Positions 8,983 to 18,807 of a stretch of 64,000 nt of DNA are shown one piece after another. The position numbers and the translations under genes are program-made. Source of the DNA: Thiomicrorhabdus marina (GTDB lineage Bacteria; Pseudomonadota; Gammaproteobacteria; Thiomicrospirales; Thiomicrospiraceae); assembly GCF_017571465.1 (NCBI RefSeq), contig NZ_JAGETV010000009.1:23425-87424 (forward strand). Reading direction: 5' to 3'. Positions within the stretch are counted from its first letter, which is position 1, and each line of letters begins with the position of its first letter. The notes under the pieces were generated by a model, which searched no databases, had not been told where the DNA came from, and was given only the letters and a program-made list of their open reading frames with translations.

Positions 8983-11241
8983 TTAACGACGTTCTAAGCG
9001 GGCATATGCCATAACTAACCATTTGGAACCGAATTCAGTAAAGTTCACTTGAATTCGCGCATGTTCACCGCTGCCTTCGTAGTTGAGAACAATGCCGTCA
9101 CCAAACTTGGCATGACTAACGCGATCACCGACGGCATAACCGGTTTCATTAACCTTAGAACTACTGCTAAAACCAGAATCACGTCCCATCTGCGAAGTTT
9201 GTTGTACCTTTCCGCTCAAACGAACTTCATGCAGACATTCCGACGGAATCTCCTTAATAAAGCGTGACATCATCGGAAAAAACTCTGAACCATGCAATCG
9301 ACGGCGTTGTGCATGGGTAATGATTAACTGCTTTTCGGCACGAGTGATGCCAACGTAAGCCAAACGACGTTCTTCTTCAAGACGCGCTCGGTCTTCTTGC
9401 GATTGTTGTGACGGGAACAGCCCTTCTTCAACCCCAACCATAAACACCAGCGGGAATTCCAAACCTTTAGCCGAATGTAAGGTCATTAGCTGCACACAAG
9501 ATTCCCAAGCGTCTGCCTGCTGTTCACCGGCTTCCAATGCGGACTGCGCAAGGAAAGCTTCCAAAGTATTTTCTTCCGGTTGCTCAAGATTAATGGTGCC
9601 GTCATATTGCGCTGCCTTGTCGTCAGCTTCCATGACCGATTGCTCGGAGCTAATGCCATTGGCTTGTTGCTGCTTAGCGCGATTATCAAACTGCGCCGCG
9701 GCACTAATCAATTCATCCAAGTTTTCCAGACGACCTTGTCCCTGCTCGGACTTATCTTTTTCAAAATGCTGCTGCAAGCCGGACAGTGAAATGGTTTTGA
9801 CCAACTGCTGTTCCAAGTCCTGTTCATGCAAGGCATCGGTTAAATTTTCAATTAAATCGACAAAGCCTTGTACCGAGGTTTTAGCACGCGCTTTAAGTGA
9901 ATTATCCAGCAACGACTGGCTCGCTTTCCACAAAGAAATTTGCTGATCGCGTGCGACCACACGAATCGCATCGGCGGTTTTCTGACCAATGCCACGCGGC
10001 GGATGGTTATAAACACGTTCAAAGGCAGCATCGTCATCGCGATTAACCACTAAACGCAAATACGCCAACACATCTTTTACCTCGGCGCGGTCATAGAATC
10101 GCAAGCCACCATAAACGCGATACGGAATCTGCGCTTGCATCAACGCCTGTTCAATCATTCGCGATTGCGCATTAGAACGGTATAACACCGCCACTTCATC
10201 GCGTTTACCGCCGTGCTCAACCCACTTTTCAATCTGCGCGGTCACATAACGCGCTTCGTCAAATTCATTAAACGCCTCATATAAAAGAATCGGATCGCCT
10301 TCATCGCCGGCGCTCCACAACTGTTTACCCATGCGCGTGTCGTTATTGGCAATCAAGGTATTGGCTGCTTTCAAAATCGTTCCGGTTGAGCGGTAATTCT
10401 GCTCCAGACGAACCATTTGGGTATTGGCAAAATCTTGATCAAATTGACGGATATTTTCGACCTTCGCACCGCGCCAACCATAAATCGACTGATCATCGTC
10501 ACCAACCACAAAAAGCTTACCGCTGGCGCCAGCTAAAACTCTTAACCAAGCGTATTGCAAACTATTAGTATCTTGGAATTCGTCCACCAAAATATGACGA
10601 TAGCGCGCTTGATAATGCGCCAAGATATGCGGCTTTTTCAGCCACAATTCATGTGCGCGCAGTAACAGTTCGGCAAAATCAACCAGCCCCCCGCGCTGAC
10701 AAACTTCTTCATAGGCTTTATAGATTTCCACCAACTTAGCAACATAAGGATTGTGGCCGATGTCAATATGATGCGGACGACGACCTTCTTCTTTTTCACC
10801 GTTAATAAAGGACTGTACCTGCTTAACCGGCCATTGATTTTCGTCTAGCTCCATCGATTTTAATAAACGCTTAACGACGCGTTTCTGGTCATCAGCATCG
10901 AGAATTTGGAAACTATTCGGCAAGTCGGCATCCAGATGGTGTTGGCGCAAAATACGATAAGCGATACCGTGAAAAGTCCCCATGGTCAAGCCGTTTGCTT
11001 GATGGCCGATCAAATTCTCGATACGGCCGCGCATCTCATTAGCCGCTTTATTAGTAAAAGTCACCGCTAACACATTATAAGAAGAGTACCCCATCACTTC
11101 GGTCAGCCAAGCAATGCGGTGTACCAAAACGCGTGTTTTACCACTGCCGGCGCCTGCGAGAATTAAGCCGTGACTTTCATCCAAAGTCACCGCTTGCCGT
11201 TGCGCGTCATTCAAATCGTCTAATATATGTGAGATATCCAT
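8983..11241 (-). CDS. uvrD: DNA helicase II UvrD
   Basis: 752 residues, superfamily 1A 3'-5' helicase acting in nucleotide-excision and mismatch repair. Walker A GAGSGKT is at residues 30-36 and Walker B is VDEFQDTN. Other SF1 motifs are visible: GDDDQSIYGWRGA, EQNYRS, TLHSAKGLEF and RRLAYVGITRA. The C-terminal Tudor-like RNA-polymerase-binding region is also present (VGDRVSHAKFGDG). The ATG at 11241 (MDISHIL) has AAGGG five bases upstream, so the longer upstream in-frame reading is rejected. It is divergent from trxA. Confidence 0.97.
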   Translation of the reverse strand: MDISHILDDLNDAQRQAVTLDESHGLILAGAGSGKTRVLVHRIAWLTEVMGYSSYNVLAVTFTNKAANEMRGRIENLIGHQANGLTMGTFHGIAYRILRQHHLDADLPNSFQILDADDQKRVVKRLLKSMELDENQWPVKQVQSFINGEKEEGRRPHHIDIGHNPYVAKLVEIYKAYEEVCQRGGLVDFAELLLRAHELWLKKPHILAHYQARYRHILVDEFQDTNSLQYAWLRVLAGASGKLFVVGDDDQSIYGWRGAKVENIRQFDQDFANTQMVRLEQNYRSTGTILKAANTLIANNDTRMGKQLWSAGDEGDPILLYEAFNEFDEARYVTAQIEKWVEHGGKRDEVAVLYRSNAQSRMIEQALMQAQIPYRVYGGLRFYDRAEVKDVLAYLRLVVNRDDDAAFERVYNHPPRGIGQKTADAIRVVARDQQISLWKASQSLLDNSLKARAKTSVQGFVDLIENLTDALHEQDLEQQLVKTISLSGLQQHFEKDKSEQGQGRLENLDELISAAAQFDNRAKQQQANGISSEQSVMEADDKAAQYDGTINLEQPEENTLEAFLAQSALEAGEQQADAWESCVQLMTLHSAKGLEFPLVFMVGVEEGLFPSQQSQEDRARLEEERRLAYVGITRAEKQLIITHAQRRRLHGSEFFPMMSRFIKEIPSECLHEVRLSGKVQQTSQMGRDSGFSSSSKVNETGYAVGDRVSHAKFGDGIVLNYEGSGEHARIQVNFTEFGSKWLVMAYARLERR

Positions 11242-11725
11242 GAAACCCTTGATCCGTATAAAGTTGATTACGCTTATCACAAACAATACCGTGATTTGGC
11301 ATTTTACCGAGCGCGCTTAATTTTTGTTACCAAAATCAACTTGGACTAAAAATAATAGAGCATATCCTACGCTAATTTAATTTTTTTTGCTGGGCTCAGG
11401 CGTTATCAAAAACCAGTAAAGCGGCTTAGGAAGCCGCGGACTTTATTATCAAAGGAAGTCAAATCTGCGTTATGTTGAGCGAAAACAGGCCTTTATTACA
11501 GGCAATAAAAAATAAACAGATGTACTTGCTATTTAAAACAAATTAATGTAATAATTAACGGATTCAAAAAATCAATTGATTCAAAAACCCCAAAAACATT
11601 CGTTTTTGAATCCGAAATAGTCAATTCAGACAAAAGCTCCGCATTACTTTTCCCCAATCCAACAAAAACATAATTTGTGGGTCAGGTGTACTTGCGCAAG
11701 GAGCTCCATAAGAGAAGGAGAAATC
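11242..11725. promoter_or_regulatory. uvrD-trxA divergent intergenic region with repeated GATTCAAAAA
   Basis: 484 AT-rich bp without a convincing gene. The 10-mer GATTCAAAAA occurs at 11561-11570 and 11578-11587, and its reverse complement lies at 11603-11612. The second copy and the reverse copy form an 11-bp perfect hairpin (GATTCAAAAAC/GTTTTTGAATC, 11578-11612). This could be an operator cluster or a leader hairpin about 115 bp upstream of trxA. A 24-codon frame at 11472 looks accidental. Confidence 0.5.
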
Positions 11726-12040
11726 ATGATTTCAACAAGCGACGCGAATTTTGAAGCGGAAGTGCTACAGTCAGACGTACCGGTATTGGTAGACTTTTGG
11801 GCCGAGTGGTGTGGTCCTTGTAAAATGATTGCACCGATCCTAGACGAAATTGCAGCTGAATTCGACGGCCGTGTTAAGGTTGCGAAACTAAACATTGATG
11901 AAAACCCAACGACTCCACCTAAATACGGTGTTCGTGGTATCCCAACGCTAATGCTTTTCAAAGGCGGCGAAGTGGATGCAACTCAAGTTGGTGCACTTTC
12001 TAAGTCCCAATTGGTTAGCTTCTTAAACGATAACCTTTAA
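11726..12040 (+). CDS. trxA: Thioredoxin 1
   Basis: 104 residues. The active site WCGPC is at residues 28-32, the buried Asp is in LVDFWAEW, and the cis-Pro loop is RGIPTL. It is a cytoplasmic disulfide reductant kept reduced by thioredoxin reductase. A longer in-frame start exists at 11675, but AGAAGGAG stands five bases before the ATG at 11726 and the length then matches the family. The trxA-rho order is conserved in many gammaproteobacteria. Confidence 0.97.
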   Translation: MISTSDANFEAEVLQSDVPVLVDFWAEWCGPCKMIAPILDEIAAEFDGRVKVAKLNIDENPTTPPKYGVRGIPTLMLFKGGEVDATQVGALSKSQLVSFLNDNL

Positions 12041-12051
12041 TTTTTTTCCGT

Positions 12052-12080
12052 CTTCTGGGCATACTAAATGTGTCCAGAAG
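12052..12080 (+). other. trxA-rho intergenic hairpin (rho leader candidate)
   Basis: CTTCTGG and CCAGAAG flank a 15-nt loop, just after a T-run that follows the trxA stop. It lies within the 133-bp leader of rho. No U-run follows it, so it is not a simple terminator. In E. coli the rho leader mediates autoregulation by Rho; a similar role here is inference. Confidence 0.4.
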
Positions 12081-12173
12081 TGAATTTCCTCTCACTTACT
12101 CTTCTATTTATATCAACTTCAGCTACGGCTGCTCCTCACAGCTAATGCACTTAACTCAATCGAAAATAGACCT

Positions 12174-13430
12174 ATGCATTTATTAGATTTAAAAAAACGC
12201 TCAGCGGCAGAATTAATTGACTTAGCGACCTCGATGGGCCTAGAAAACTTGGCGCGTTTGCGCAAGCAAGACATGGTTTTCGCTATCCTTAAAGCTCACT
12301 CGAAAAAAGGTGAGGACATCTACGGTGAAGGTGTTCTAGAAATCCTACCGGATGGTTTTGGCTTCTTACGTACCGAAGACAGTTCTTATCTTGCCGGTCC
12401 TGACGACCTATACGTTTCACCTAGCCAGATTCGCCGTTTCGGCCTACGCAAAGGTGACACTATTCAAGGTAAGATTCGTCCACCAAAAGAGAGCGAGCGT
12501 TATTTCGCACTTTTGAAAGTTGAGAAAATCAACTTTGAAGACCCGGAAGTCGCACGTAAGAAAATCGCTTTTGAAAACCTAACACCACTGCACTCAAATG
12601 ATCGTTTACGCATGGAACTAGGTAACGGTTCAACAGAAGATATTACGTCACGTATTATCGACATCGCATCTCCATTCGGTAAGGGTCAGCGTGGTCTAAT
12701 CGTAGCGCCGCCAAAATCCGGTAAAACGGTTATCCTGCAACAGATGGCTCAGTCTATCGCTGAAAACTATCCTGACTGCTACCTAATCGTTCTACTGATT
12801 GACGAACGCCCGGAAGAGGTAACGGAAATGCAACGTACCGTTAAGGGAGAAGTGATTTCTTCGACCTTCGACGAACCGGCTGCTCGCCACGTTCAGGTTG
12901 CGGAAATGGTAATCGAAAAAGCCAAGCGTTTGGTTGAACACAAAACGGATGTAGTGATCCTGCTTGATTCGATTACTCGTCTGGCGCGTGCTTACAACAC
13001 GGTTACTCCGGCATCCGGGAAAATTCTATCCGGTGGTGTGGATGCTAACGCACTACACCGTCCGAAACGTTTCTTCGGTGCGGCACGTAATATTGAAGAA
13101 GGTGGTTCTTTGACCATCATCGCAACGGCACTAATCGAAACTGGCTCGAAAATGGACGAGGTTATCTTTGAGGAATTCAAAGGTACCGGTAACATGGAAC
13201 TTCATCTATCACGTAATATCGCCGAGAAACGTACCTTCCCTGCGATTAACATCACTAAATCCGGGACGCGTAAAGAAGAGCTGCTTATGGATCAGGAAGA
13301 ATACCAAAATATTTGGGTACTTCGTCGATTCATGGGCGGCATGAACGAAGTCGAAGCGATTGAAACCTTGATCGATCAGATGAAAGTTGCCAAAACCAAT
13401 GCAGAGTTATTTGGCGCAATGAAGCGCTAA
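12174..13430 (+). CDS. rho: Transcription termination factor Rho
   Basis: 418 residues, normal length. The N-terminal RNA-binding region begins [18 protein letters not shown] and continues with the cold-shock-like OB fold ([15 protein letters not shown]). The ATPase motor has the P-loop APPKSGKT near residue 180, Walker [17 protein letters not shown], and Q/R-loop elements ([20 protein letters not shown]). It is a homohexameric RNA translocase that releases transcripts. It lies 133 bp after trxA. Confidence 0.98.
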   Translation: MHLLDLKKRSAAELIDLATSMGLENLARLRKQDMVFAILKAHSKKGEDIYGEGVLEILPDGFGFLRTEDSSYLAGPDDLYVSPSQIRRFGLRKGDTIQGKIRPPKESERYFALLKVEKINFEDPEVARKKIAFENLTPLHSNDRLRMELGNGSTEDITSRIIDIASPFGKGQRGLIVAPPKSGKTVILQQMAQSIAENYPDCYLIVLLIDERPEEVTEMQRTVKGEVISSTFDEPAARHVQVAEMVIEKAKRLVEHKTDVVILLDSITRLARAYNTVTPASGKILSGGVDANALHRPKRFFGAARNIEEGGSLTIIATALIETGSKMDEVIFEEFKGTGNMELHLSRNIAEKRTFPAINITKSGTRKEELLMDQEEYQNIWVLRRFMGGMNEVEAIETLIDQMKVAKTNAELFGAMKR

Positions 13431-13467
13431 GCCCTTGATTAATTGCAAATAAATTAAAAAAAGAAGC

Positions 13468-13495
13468 TTGCATTTATAGCTTTAATCCCTATAAT
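13468..13495 (+). promoter_or_regulatory. Sigma-70-type promoter for rpmE2
   Basis: TTGCAT (13468-13473), a 16-nt spacer and TATAAT (13490-13495), about 45 bp before the start codon. Confidence 0.75.
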
Positions 13496-13539
13496 GCACG
13501 TTTCTTTCGAAAGTAACTAATTATTAATGGACCGTCATC

Positions 13540-13791
13540 ATGAAAGCAGACATTCATCCAGAATATAAAGACGTAGTTTTCCAAGACATCTCAACTGGTG
13601 AGACTTTCCTTACTCGTTCGACTCTTGAAAAAACTTCTGGCGAAACCATTACTCTAGACGGTAACGAATATCCGCTAGTACGTATTGAAGTTTCTAGCGC
13701 TTCTCACCCATTCTACACTGGTCAACAAACTATCGTTGATACAGAAGGTCGTGTTGAGAAGTTCAAACAAAAATACGGTCGTCGTCGTTAA
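13540..13791 (+). CDS. rpmE2: Ribosomal protein bL31, type B (zinc-independent)
   Basis: 83 residues beginning [16 protein letters not shown] and ending [20 protein letters not shown] plus a basic tail. It lacks the CxxC zinc-binding cysteines of type-A L31 and carries the extra central segment typical of type B (YkgM). In many bacteria type B is the Zur-controlled substitute used under zinc shortage. Here it stands alone between a consensus-like promoter and a strong terminator, with no obvious Zur palindrome, so it may be the only L31. No paralogue is visible in this window. Confidence 0.95.
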   Translation: MKADIHPEYKDVVFQDISTGETFLTRSTLEKTSGETITLDGNEYPLVRIEVSSASHPFYTGQQTIVDTEGRVEKFKQKYGRRR

Positions 13792-13816
13792 TTCACGACT
13801 CGATTCGATTTTTGTT

Positions 13817-13843
13817 AAAACGCGGTTTATACCGCGTTTTTTT
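13817..13843 (+). terminator. Rho-independent terminator after rpmE2
   Basis: AAAACGCGGT and ACCGCGTTTT form a 10-bp stem with a 4-nt loop and a run of T residues. Confidence 0.92.
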
Positions 13844-13924
13844 ATGCCCAAAATTTGATTCCAACGCTGGAAAAAACCGTAAAACCTGCTTAAATAAGAC
13901 AATATCGTCTAATTCAGGTCTTCC

Positions 13925-14731
13925 ATGAAAACGTTTTTTGCCTTTCTCGTTTCTCTATTGCTTGTACAAAATGCCGTTGCGGCACAACAAAGCTGCAATA
14001 ATCTCCAACCTGACCTATGGGTTGAAGCACAATATGCAATAAACGGTTCGACCATTGTCATTCAAAACCAACGTGTCCACCTTATCGGCCTGTATGCGCC
14101 GCAAAAGGAACGTACCTATAAATTCCACACTCCCGGCGAACCACTCGCCAAACAATCGCAAAACCACCTAAACACTCTGCTTGCCAATCATGATTTGAAA
14201 ATAGGTATTGTCTACGACACAACCAAAATGAATAAAAACCGCGTTCAGCAAGCACATGCTTTTTTTGAAGATGGTACTAGCCTGAATGCCGAGATGATTC
14301 GTTCCGGCTTTGCTATCAATCGCGTGCAAAACGACAATGTGCGTTATTCCAAATGCTACTTTGCTGCCGAAAAAGAAGCTCGCGATAACAACTATCAGCT
14401 ATGGGATCAACTGAAAAAAAATCCACAGAGCCATTTCCCGCTAGTAAAAAGTAGCGAAGTCTACGCCGAAGACCAAGGGTTTCGCATTGTGCAAGGCGAG
14501 GTTAAAGAAGTGCTGAAAAGCAGTACCTACTATTTGATTAACTTCGATACCACCGGCATTCGCATCCCGAAAAAAGCTTGGGATAAATTTGATTACGCCA
14601 AACTGCAAGCACTGCAAGGCAAGATCATCGAAGTGCGTGGTTACAACTATCTCTACAAAGGTAATATGTTTATGGTGGTCGAACATCCATACGCCTTTAA
14701 TGTCTTTAATCCACTCAATAACAGTAATTAA
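13925..14731 (+). CDS. Secreted staphylococcal-nuclease-fold protein, probably catalytically inactive
   Basis: 268 residues with a signal peptide (cleavage near AVAA-QQS). The SNase fold can be followed from INGSTIVIQNQRVHLIGLYA to GFAINRVQ and NYQLWDQ. Compared with the Staphylococcus enzyme, the catalytic positions appear replaced: R35 aligns with His in VHLIG, D40 with Tyr, E43 with Gln in APQ, R87 with Gln, and D21 of the GDT motif with Ser in GST. A C-terminal extension of about 95 residues (FRIVQGEVKEVLKSSTYYLI...) looks like a second small beta domain. Role unknown; it may bind nucleic acid or protein in the periplasm. Confidence 0.8.
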   Translation: MKTFFAFLVSLLLVQNAVAAQQSCNNLQPDLWVEAQYAINGSTIVIQNQRVHLIGLYAPQKERTYKFHTPGEPLAKQSQNHLNTLLANHDLKIGIVYDTTKMNKNRVQQAHAFFEDGTSLNAEMIRSGFAINRVQNDNVRYSKCYFAAEKEARDNNYQLWDQLKKNPQSHFPLVKSSEVYAEDQGFRIVQGEVKEVLKSSTYYLINFDTTGIRIPKKAWDKFDYAKLQALQGKIIEVRGYNYLYKGNMFMVVEHPYAFNVFNPLNNSN

Positions 14732-14868
14732 AGCGTGACCAATTAGCTACAGTAAGCACACGATAAATAATCTCAATCCTCCCTTCATGGCGAAAGTTTT
14801 GTAAACACTCTGCTATCGGCTAAAATACCTCGGTTTAAAAATTTACCGATACTAAGAAGGGCCTGAAC

Positions 14869-15933
14869 ATGGCAGAACTACAAAACGATCGTTTCTTACG
14901 CGCACTATTAAGAGAACCAGTTGACCGCACGCCAGTATGGATGATGCGTCAAGCAGGTCGTTATCTGCCTGAATATCGTGCAACCCGTGCGCAAGCCGGT
15001 TCTTTTATGGATCTTTGCCGCAATGCGGAATTAGCTTGTGAAGTGACTCTTCAGCCACTAGAGCGTTTCCCTCTGGATGCGGCAATCCTGTTCTCAGACA
15101 TTCTGACTATCCCAGATGCAATGGGTCTAGGGCTGCGATTTGAAACCGGCGAAGGGCCTGTGTTTGATAAGCCGGTGCGCACCATGGAAGATGCCAAAAA
15201 ACTGTATGTGCCAGACATGGGCTCAGACCTTCAGTACGTGATGAATGCGGTGAGCACCATTCGTAAAAACCTAAACGGTCGTGTCCCGCTAATCGGCTTC
15301 TCTGGTAGCCCGTGGACACTCGCAACTTACATGGTAGAAGGCGGTTCTTCAAAGACTTTCTCGAAAGTCAAAGCGATGATGTACGATGAGCCAAAAACCC
15401 TGCACCACATCCTAGATGTACTAGCGGAATCGGTTATCCAATATCTAAATGCACAAATCGAAGCCGGTGCTCAAGCGGTACAGATTTTCGACACTTGGGG
15501 CGGCGTACTGACTCCACGTGACTACAAAGAGTTCTCGCTAAACTACATGCACAAAATCGTTGACGGTCTAAAACGTGAAAACGATGGTCGTAAAGTGCCG
15601 GTGATTCTATTCACCAAAGGCGGCGGTCAATGGCTAGAAGACATGGCGGCGACAGGCTGTGATGCGCTTGGCCTAGATTGGACGACTGATATCGACGTTG
15701 CTCGTGCGCGCGTTGGCGATAAAGTTGCACTACAAGGCAATATGGATCCCTCAATGCTATACGCTTCACCAGAACGTATCCGCGAAGAAGTAGCACAAAT
15801 TCTAGCGAAATACGGCAAGGGTTCAGGCCATGTATTTAACCTGGGCCACGGCATTCACCCAGAAGTGAAACCGGAAAATGCAGGGGCATTTATAAATGCG
15901 GTGACTGAGCTATCAGGCCAATACCACTCTTAA
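14869..15933 (+). CDS. hemE: Uroporphyrinogen decarboxylase
   Basis: 354 residues, full length. The N-terminal signatures are present: [16 protein letters not shown] with the substrate-binding Arg residues, [15 protein letters not shown] with the catalytic Asp, [13 protein letters not shown] and FDTWGG. It converts uroporphyrinogen III to coproporphyrinogen III in heme synthesis. The start has GAAGGG eight bases upstream. It is monocistronic, with a terminator about 130 bp after the stop. Confidence 0.98.
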   Translation: MAELQNDRFLRALLREPVDRTPVWMMRQAGRYLPEYRATRAQAGSFMDLCRNAELACEVTLQPLERFPLDAAILFSDILTIPDAMGLGLRFETGEGPVFDKPVRTMEDAKKLYVPDMGSDLQYVMNAVSTIRKNLNGRVPLIGFSGSPWTLATYMVEGGSSKTFSKVKAMMYDEPKTLHHILDVLAESVIQYLNAQIEAGAQAVQIFDTWGGVLTPRDYKEFSLNYMHKIVDGLKRENDGRKVPVILFTKGGGQWLEDMAATGCDALGLDWTTDIDVARARVGDKVALQGNMDPSMLYASPERIREEVAQILAKYGKGSGHVFNLGHGIHPEVKPENAGAFINAVTELSGQYHS

Positions 15934-16056
15934 AGATTAAGACGCCTGAAATTGCCCCTCTCTATGTTGGGGCTAGGGCTCATTTAGTGATACTAAACTT
16001 CGCCCTAACCCGCCTTGATAGGAACAACTTCAGTTTGTCTTAAAAAGATATGTACG

Positions 16057-16096
16057 AAAAAACGCCCAGTAGATTGATTTCTACTGGGCGTTTTTT
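16057..16096 (+). terminator. Strong bidirectional terminator (duplicated copy A)
   Basis: AAACGCCCAGTAG and CTACTGGGCGTTTTTT form a long stem around an 8-nt loop. A decayed near-copy lies at 16434-16472 on the other side of the next small gene. Confidence 0.9.
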
Positions 16097-16139
16097 GTTA
16101 CTATCAAAAGATTAGATTGATATTTCGACGACGCAAAAG

Positions 16140-16433
16140 ATGAACAAAATTGCCTTACTGACAATCCCGTTATTATGGAATATTCCGGTTTATGCTGAGC
16201 CTGTAACGCTTGAAGGCAAAGCAGTTATTCAGCTTAAATATCCAAATAACTTTATTGAAACAAAACGCTTTATTCATCAAGGGATAAAAACGGATCACAA
16301 CGACTGTGAATTCAAAAACAAAATCCGACTAAAACCGGGAGAACGTCTTTCTTGGAAACGAATTGCCTATAATCCGGAAACCTGCCAAGCACTGATCATT
16401 GAAGGCAATTACAAAGACACAAGCCATAAATAA
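16140..16433 (+). CDS. Small secreted hypothetical protein
   Basis: 97 residues with a signal peptide (MNKIALLTIPLLWNIPVYA then EPV). The mature part is about 78 residues with two cysteines (in NDCEFKN and PETCQAL), which could form one disulfide, and it looks beta-rich. Family not recognised. The ribosome-binding site is weak. The gene lies between two related terminator sequences, so it may have entered or duplicated as a small unit. It is convergent with yggX. Confidence 0.6.
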   Translation: MNKIALLTIPLLWNIPVYAEPVTLEGKAVIQLKYPNNFIETKRFIHQGIKTDHNDCEFKNKIRLKPGERLSWKRIAYNPETCQALIIEGNYKDTSHK

Positions 16434-16472
16434 AAAAACGCCCAATGGATTGGTTTCTACTGGCCGTTTTAC
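16434..16472 (+). terminator. Imperfect terminator (duplicated copy B)
   Basis: AAAACGCCCA and TGGCCGTTTT pair with one mismatch. About 32 of 38 positions match the terminator at 16057-16096, including the loop (GATTG-TTTCTACTGG). Confidence 0.6.
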
Positions 16473-16529
16473 TATAAGCGCGAGTCAATTTTTAACACCG
16501 TATTTGGGGTTTGCAGTAGCTCGTCCTGG

Positions 16530-16799
16530 CTATAAAGCTTTGAATTCTTCCGGCATATCAATGTCCTCATCATTAAACAAGAACTTCTGCATCTCTTCTA
16601 ATAAAAAGCTACGCGCTTTCGGGTCAAGGCTTGATAGGCGGTATTCATTGATTAGAATCGTTTGTTGACCTAACCACTGTTTCCACGCTTCTTTAGAAAT
16701 TGAATTAAAGACTTTCTCGCCCAATTCACCCGGGAATGGAGCAAAATCTAAACCGTCTAATTCTTCGCCTAATTTGGCACACATTACTTTACGAGACAT
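16530..16799 (-). CDS. yggX: Probable Fe(2+)-trafficking protein YggX
   Basis: 89 residues matching the family throughout: the single conserved Cys in SRKVMCAKL, then [28 protein letters not shown] and the C-terminal FLF. It protects iron-sulfur proteins from oxidation. It lies 15 bp downstream of mutY (an Fe-S glycosylase) in the same direction, the same pairing as in E. coli. Confidence 0.97.
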   Translation of the reverse strand: MSRKVMCAKLGEELDGLDFAPFPGELGEKVFNSISKEAWKQWLGQQTILINEYRLSSLDPKARSFLLEEMQKFLFNDEDIDMPEEFKAL

Positions 16800-16814
16800 T
16801 CAAATGCCCTCCTA

Positions 16815-17894
16815 TTAATAATCTTGTAATTGTTTAACCAATTTTTGCACTGGAGCCGGAATCCCCAGCTTTTCATCTAACAAGTCTTGCATGCTTACCC
16901 AGCGACCAGACTCATTCTCGTCAGCTGCATAATTTGCGCTTGGCTCGGCAATAAGTTGAGATTGCTGAGAAAAGACCGGCGTAATATCCAGATGATAGTG
17001 CGAAAACGTATGTCTGAATTCCTGCCATTTTAACAAACTTACCGAAGGACTAAACCGGCTTTGCACTTTGTCTTCACACGCTTGCCAAGTTTCCAGTTGC
17101 GGAAACGACCAAAGCCCCCCCCAAATGCCTTTTTGCGGACGCTCTTCCAGCCATAAACTGCCGTCGGCTTGTTGCAGAATCAACAGATAAGCTTGGCGCA
17201 CCGGCTTGTCTTTTTTCGGTTTCTTAAATGGAAAATCGGCCACTCGATCTTGCGCAAAGGCCTGGCAACCGGCCGAGATCGGACAATCAGCGCATTGCGG
17301 TTTAGAGCGTGTACAGAAAGTCGCCCCCAAATCCATAATCGCTTGCGTATAGTCGGCATAACGTTGCGGTGGCGTCAGTTGAGCCGCTCTTTCCCATAAC
17401 CAATTTTCTGCCGCCTTCTCGCCCGGCCACTTTTCCAATGCATAAAAACGCCCAAGCACCCGCTTTACATTACCATCTAAAATCGGATGGCGCTTGCCAC
17501 AAGCAATCGACAGAATCGCTCCGGCAGTGGAGCGACCAATTCCGGGTAAGGCGACCACTTCATCTAAGGTATCGGGAAACTCTCCGTCATATTGCTCAAC
17601 AATCAATTGCGCCGCTTTATGCAAATTACGGCCGCGCGCGTAATAGCCTAATCCCGCCCAATGCGCCAAAACTTGTTCTTGTGTGGCTGCGGCCAAATCC
17701 TGCACGGTCGGAAACGATTGCATAAATTTTTGATAATACGGAATCACCGTGGTCACCTGCGTCTGCTGCAACATAATCTCGGAAATCCATACGCGGTAAG
17801 GATTAATATCCTGCTGCCACGGCAGGTCATGACGGCCGTAATCATCAAACCACGCTAATAAACGCTGATAAAACTGTTCTGGCTGCAAACTCAC
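16815..17894 (-). CDS. mutY: A/G-specific adenine glycosylase MutY
   Basis: About 359 residues. The helix-hairpin-helix and catalytic region are present (SEIMLQQTQVTTVIPYY with the catalytic Glu; ALPGIGRSTAGAIL and LDGNVKRVL). The [4Fe-4S] cluster cysteines are C-x6-C-x2-C-x5-C (CTRSKPQCADCPISAGC). The C-terminal NUDIX-like domain that recognises 8-oxoG ends in an HTFSHYHLD segment. A GTG at 17894 is chosen because GAGG stands seven bases upstream; a TTG two codons earlier has no room for that site. It forms an operon with yggX. Confidence 0.96.
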   Translation of the reverse strand: MSLQPEQFYQRLLAWFDDYGRHDLPWQQDINPYRVWISEIMLQQTQVTTVIPYYQKFMQSFPTVQDLAAATQEQVLAHWAGLGYYARGRNLHKAAQLIVEQYDGEFPDTLDEVVALPGIGRSTAGAILSIACGKRHPILDGNVKRVLGRFYALEKWPGEKAAENWLWERAAQLTPPQRYADYTQAIMDLGATFCTRSKPQCADCPISAGCQAFAQDRVADFPFKKPKKDKPVRQAYLLILQQADGSLWLEERPQKGIWGGLWSFPQLETWQACEDKVQSRFSPSVSLLKWQEFRHTFSHYHLDITPVFSQQSQLIAEPSANYAADENESGRWVSMQDLLDEKLGIPAPVQKLVKQLQDY

Positions 17895-17980
17895 AGACAA
17901 TCCTCTATTTCCAATTTCGGCTATAATGCGCCAATTAAAAAATCGATATTGTACCCAAAAGCGTTACTTAGGAATTGAGC

Positions 17981-18742
17981 ATGAGCGATCACAGCCACGA
18001 CAAGCCAACCGATTTAGAAGCCGTCAATACAGAAAATGCTGCGACGGAAGAACAAGCCAAGCCAGAAAAGTATAACGAGCGTATTCGTAGCTTTGCCCGT
18101 CGTCAAGGACGTTTGACCAACGCTCAAGAGCAAGCTCTTGAAGATCACTGGAATGCGTTTGGGCTAGAAATAAACAATGGAATGCTCAATTTAACCGAGG
18201 TCTTTGGACGTGAAGCACCAACCATTGTTGAAATCGGTTTCGGAATGGGGAAAAGTTTGGCGGAAATGGCGGAAGCAAATCCGCAAAACAACTATATCGG
18301 CATTGAAGTTCACAAGCCGGGTGTCGGTGCGCTACTGAAGTTAGTTGAAGAGAAAAACCTCAGCAATGTGCGCGTCTTTAATCACGATGCGATTGAAGTC
18401 TTAGAAGACTGCATCCCTAAAAATGAACTGTCTGGGGTTTATCTATTTTTCCCTGACCCTTGGCATAAAAAGCGCCACCACAAACGTCGTATTCTGCAAC
18501 CGGCTTTTGCCGCGACCATCGCGCAACATCTTAAAATCGGCGGCCAATTTCATATGGCGACCGACTGGGAAAACTACGCCGAGCATATGATGGAAGTGAT
18601 GAGCGCAGCGCCGAACTACCGAAACATCAGTGGCGACCAACAGTTTACCCCACGCCCGGATTATCGCCCGCTAACCAAGTTCGAAGCGCGTGGCCATCGC
18701 TTAGGACACGGCGTTTGGGATTTAATTTTCGAACGCGTTTAA
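17981..18742 (+). CDS. trmB: tRNA (guanine-N7)-methyltransferase
   Basis: 253 residues with a charged N-terminal extension of about 35 residues. The SAM-binding motif is [15 protein letters not shown] and the family signature is [15 protein letters not shown]. The C-terminal [17 protein letters not shown] carries the conserved TKFE and R-G. It methylates G46 in the tRNA variable loop. The ATG at 17981 has AGGA seven bases upstream, so a TTG two codons earlier is rejected. It is divergent from mutY. Confidence 0.97.
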   Translation: MSDHSHDKPTDLEAVNTENAATEEQAKPEKYNERIRSFARRQGRLTNAQEQALEDHWNAFGLEINNGMLNLTEVFGREAPTIVEIGFGMGKSLAEMAEANPQNNYIGIEVHKPGVGALLKLVEEKNLSNVRVFNHDAIEVLEDCIPKNELSGVYLFFPDPWHKKRHHKRRILQPAFAATIAQHLKIGGQFHMATDWENYAEHMMEVMSAAPNYRNISGDQQFTPRPDYRPLTKFEARGHRLGHGVWDLIFERV

Positions 18743-18756
18743 GCGTTCACACTCGT

Positions 18757-18792
18757 AAAACCGCCTGAGAAGTCACTTCCAAGCGGTTTTTC
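18757..18792. terminator. Bidirectional terminator between trmB and the AsmA-like gene
   Basis: AAAACCGC and GCGGTTTT form the outer stem; GAAGT and ACTTC form an inner hairpin. A T-run follows on the plus strand. Confidence 0.85.
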
Positions 18793-18807
18793 TTTGCCGG
18801 TTAGTTT

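Noticed and set aside
8813..9022. 69-codon minus-strand frame between fetA and uvrD
   Set aside because: It overlaps the end of uvrD, has no ribosome-binding site and is Cys/Arg-rich in the way of out-of-frame reading.
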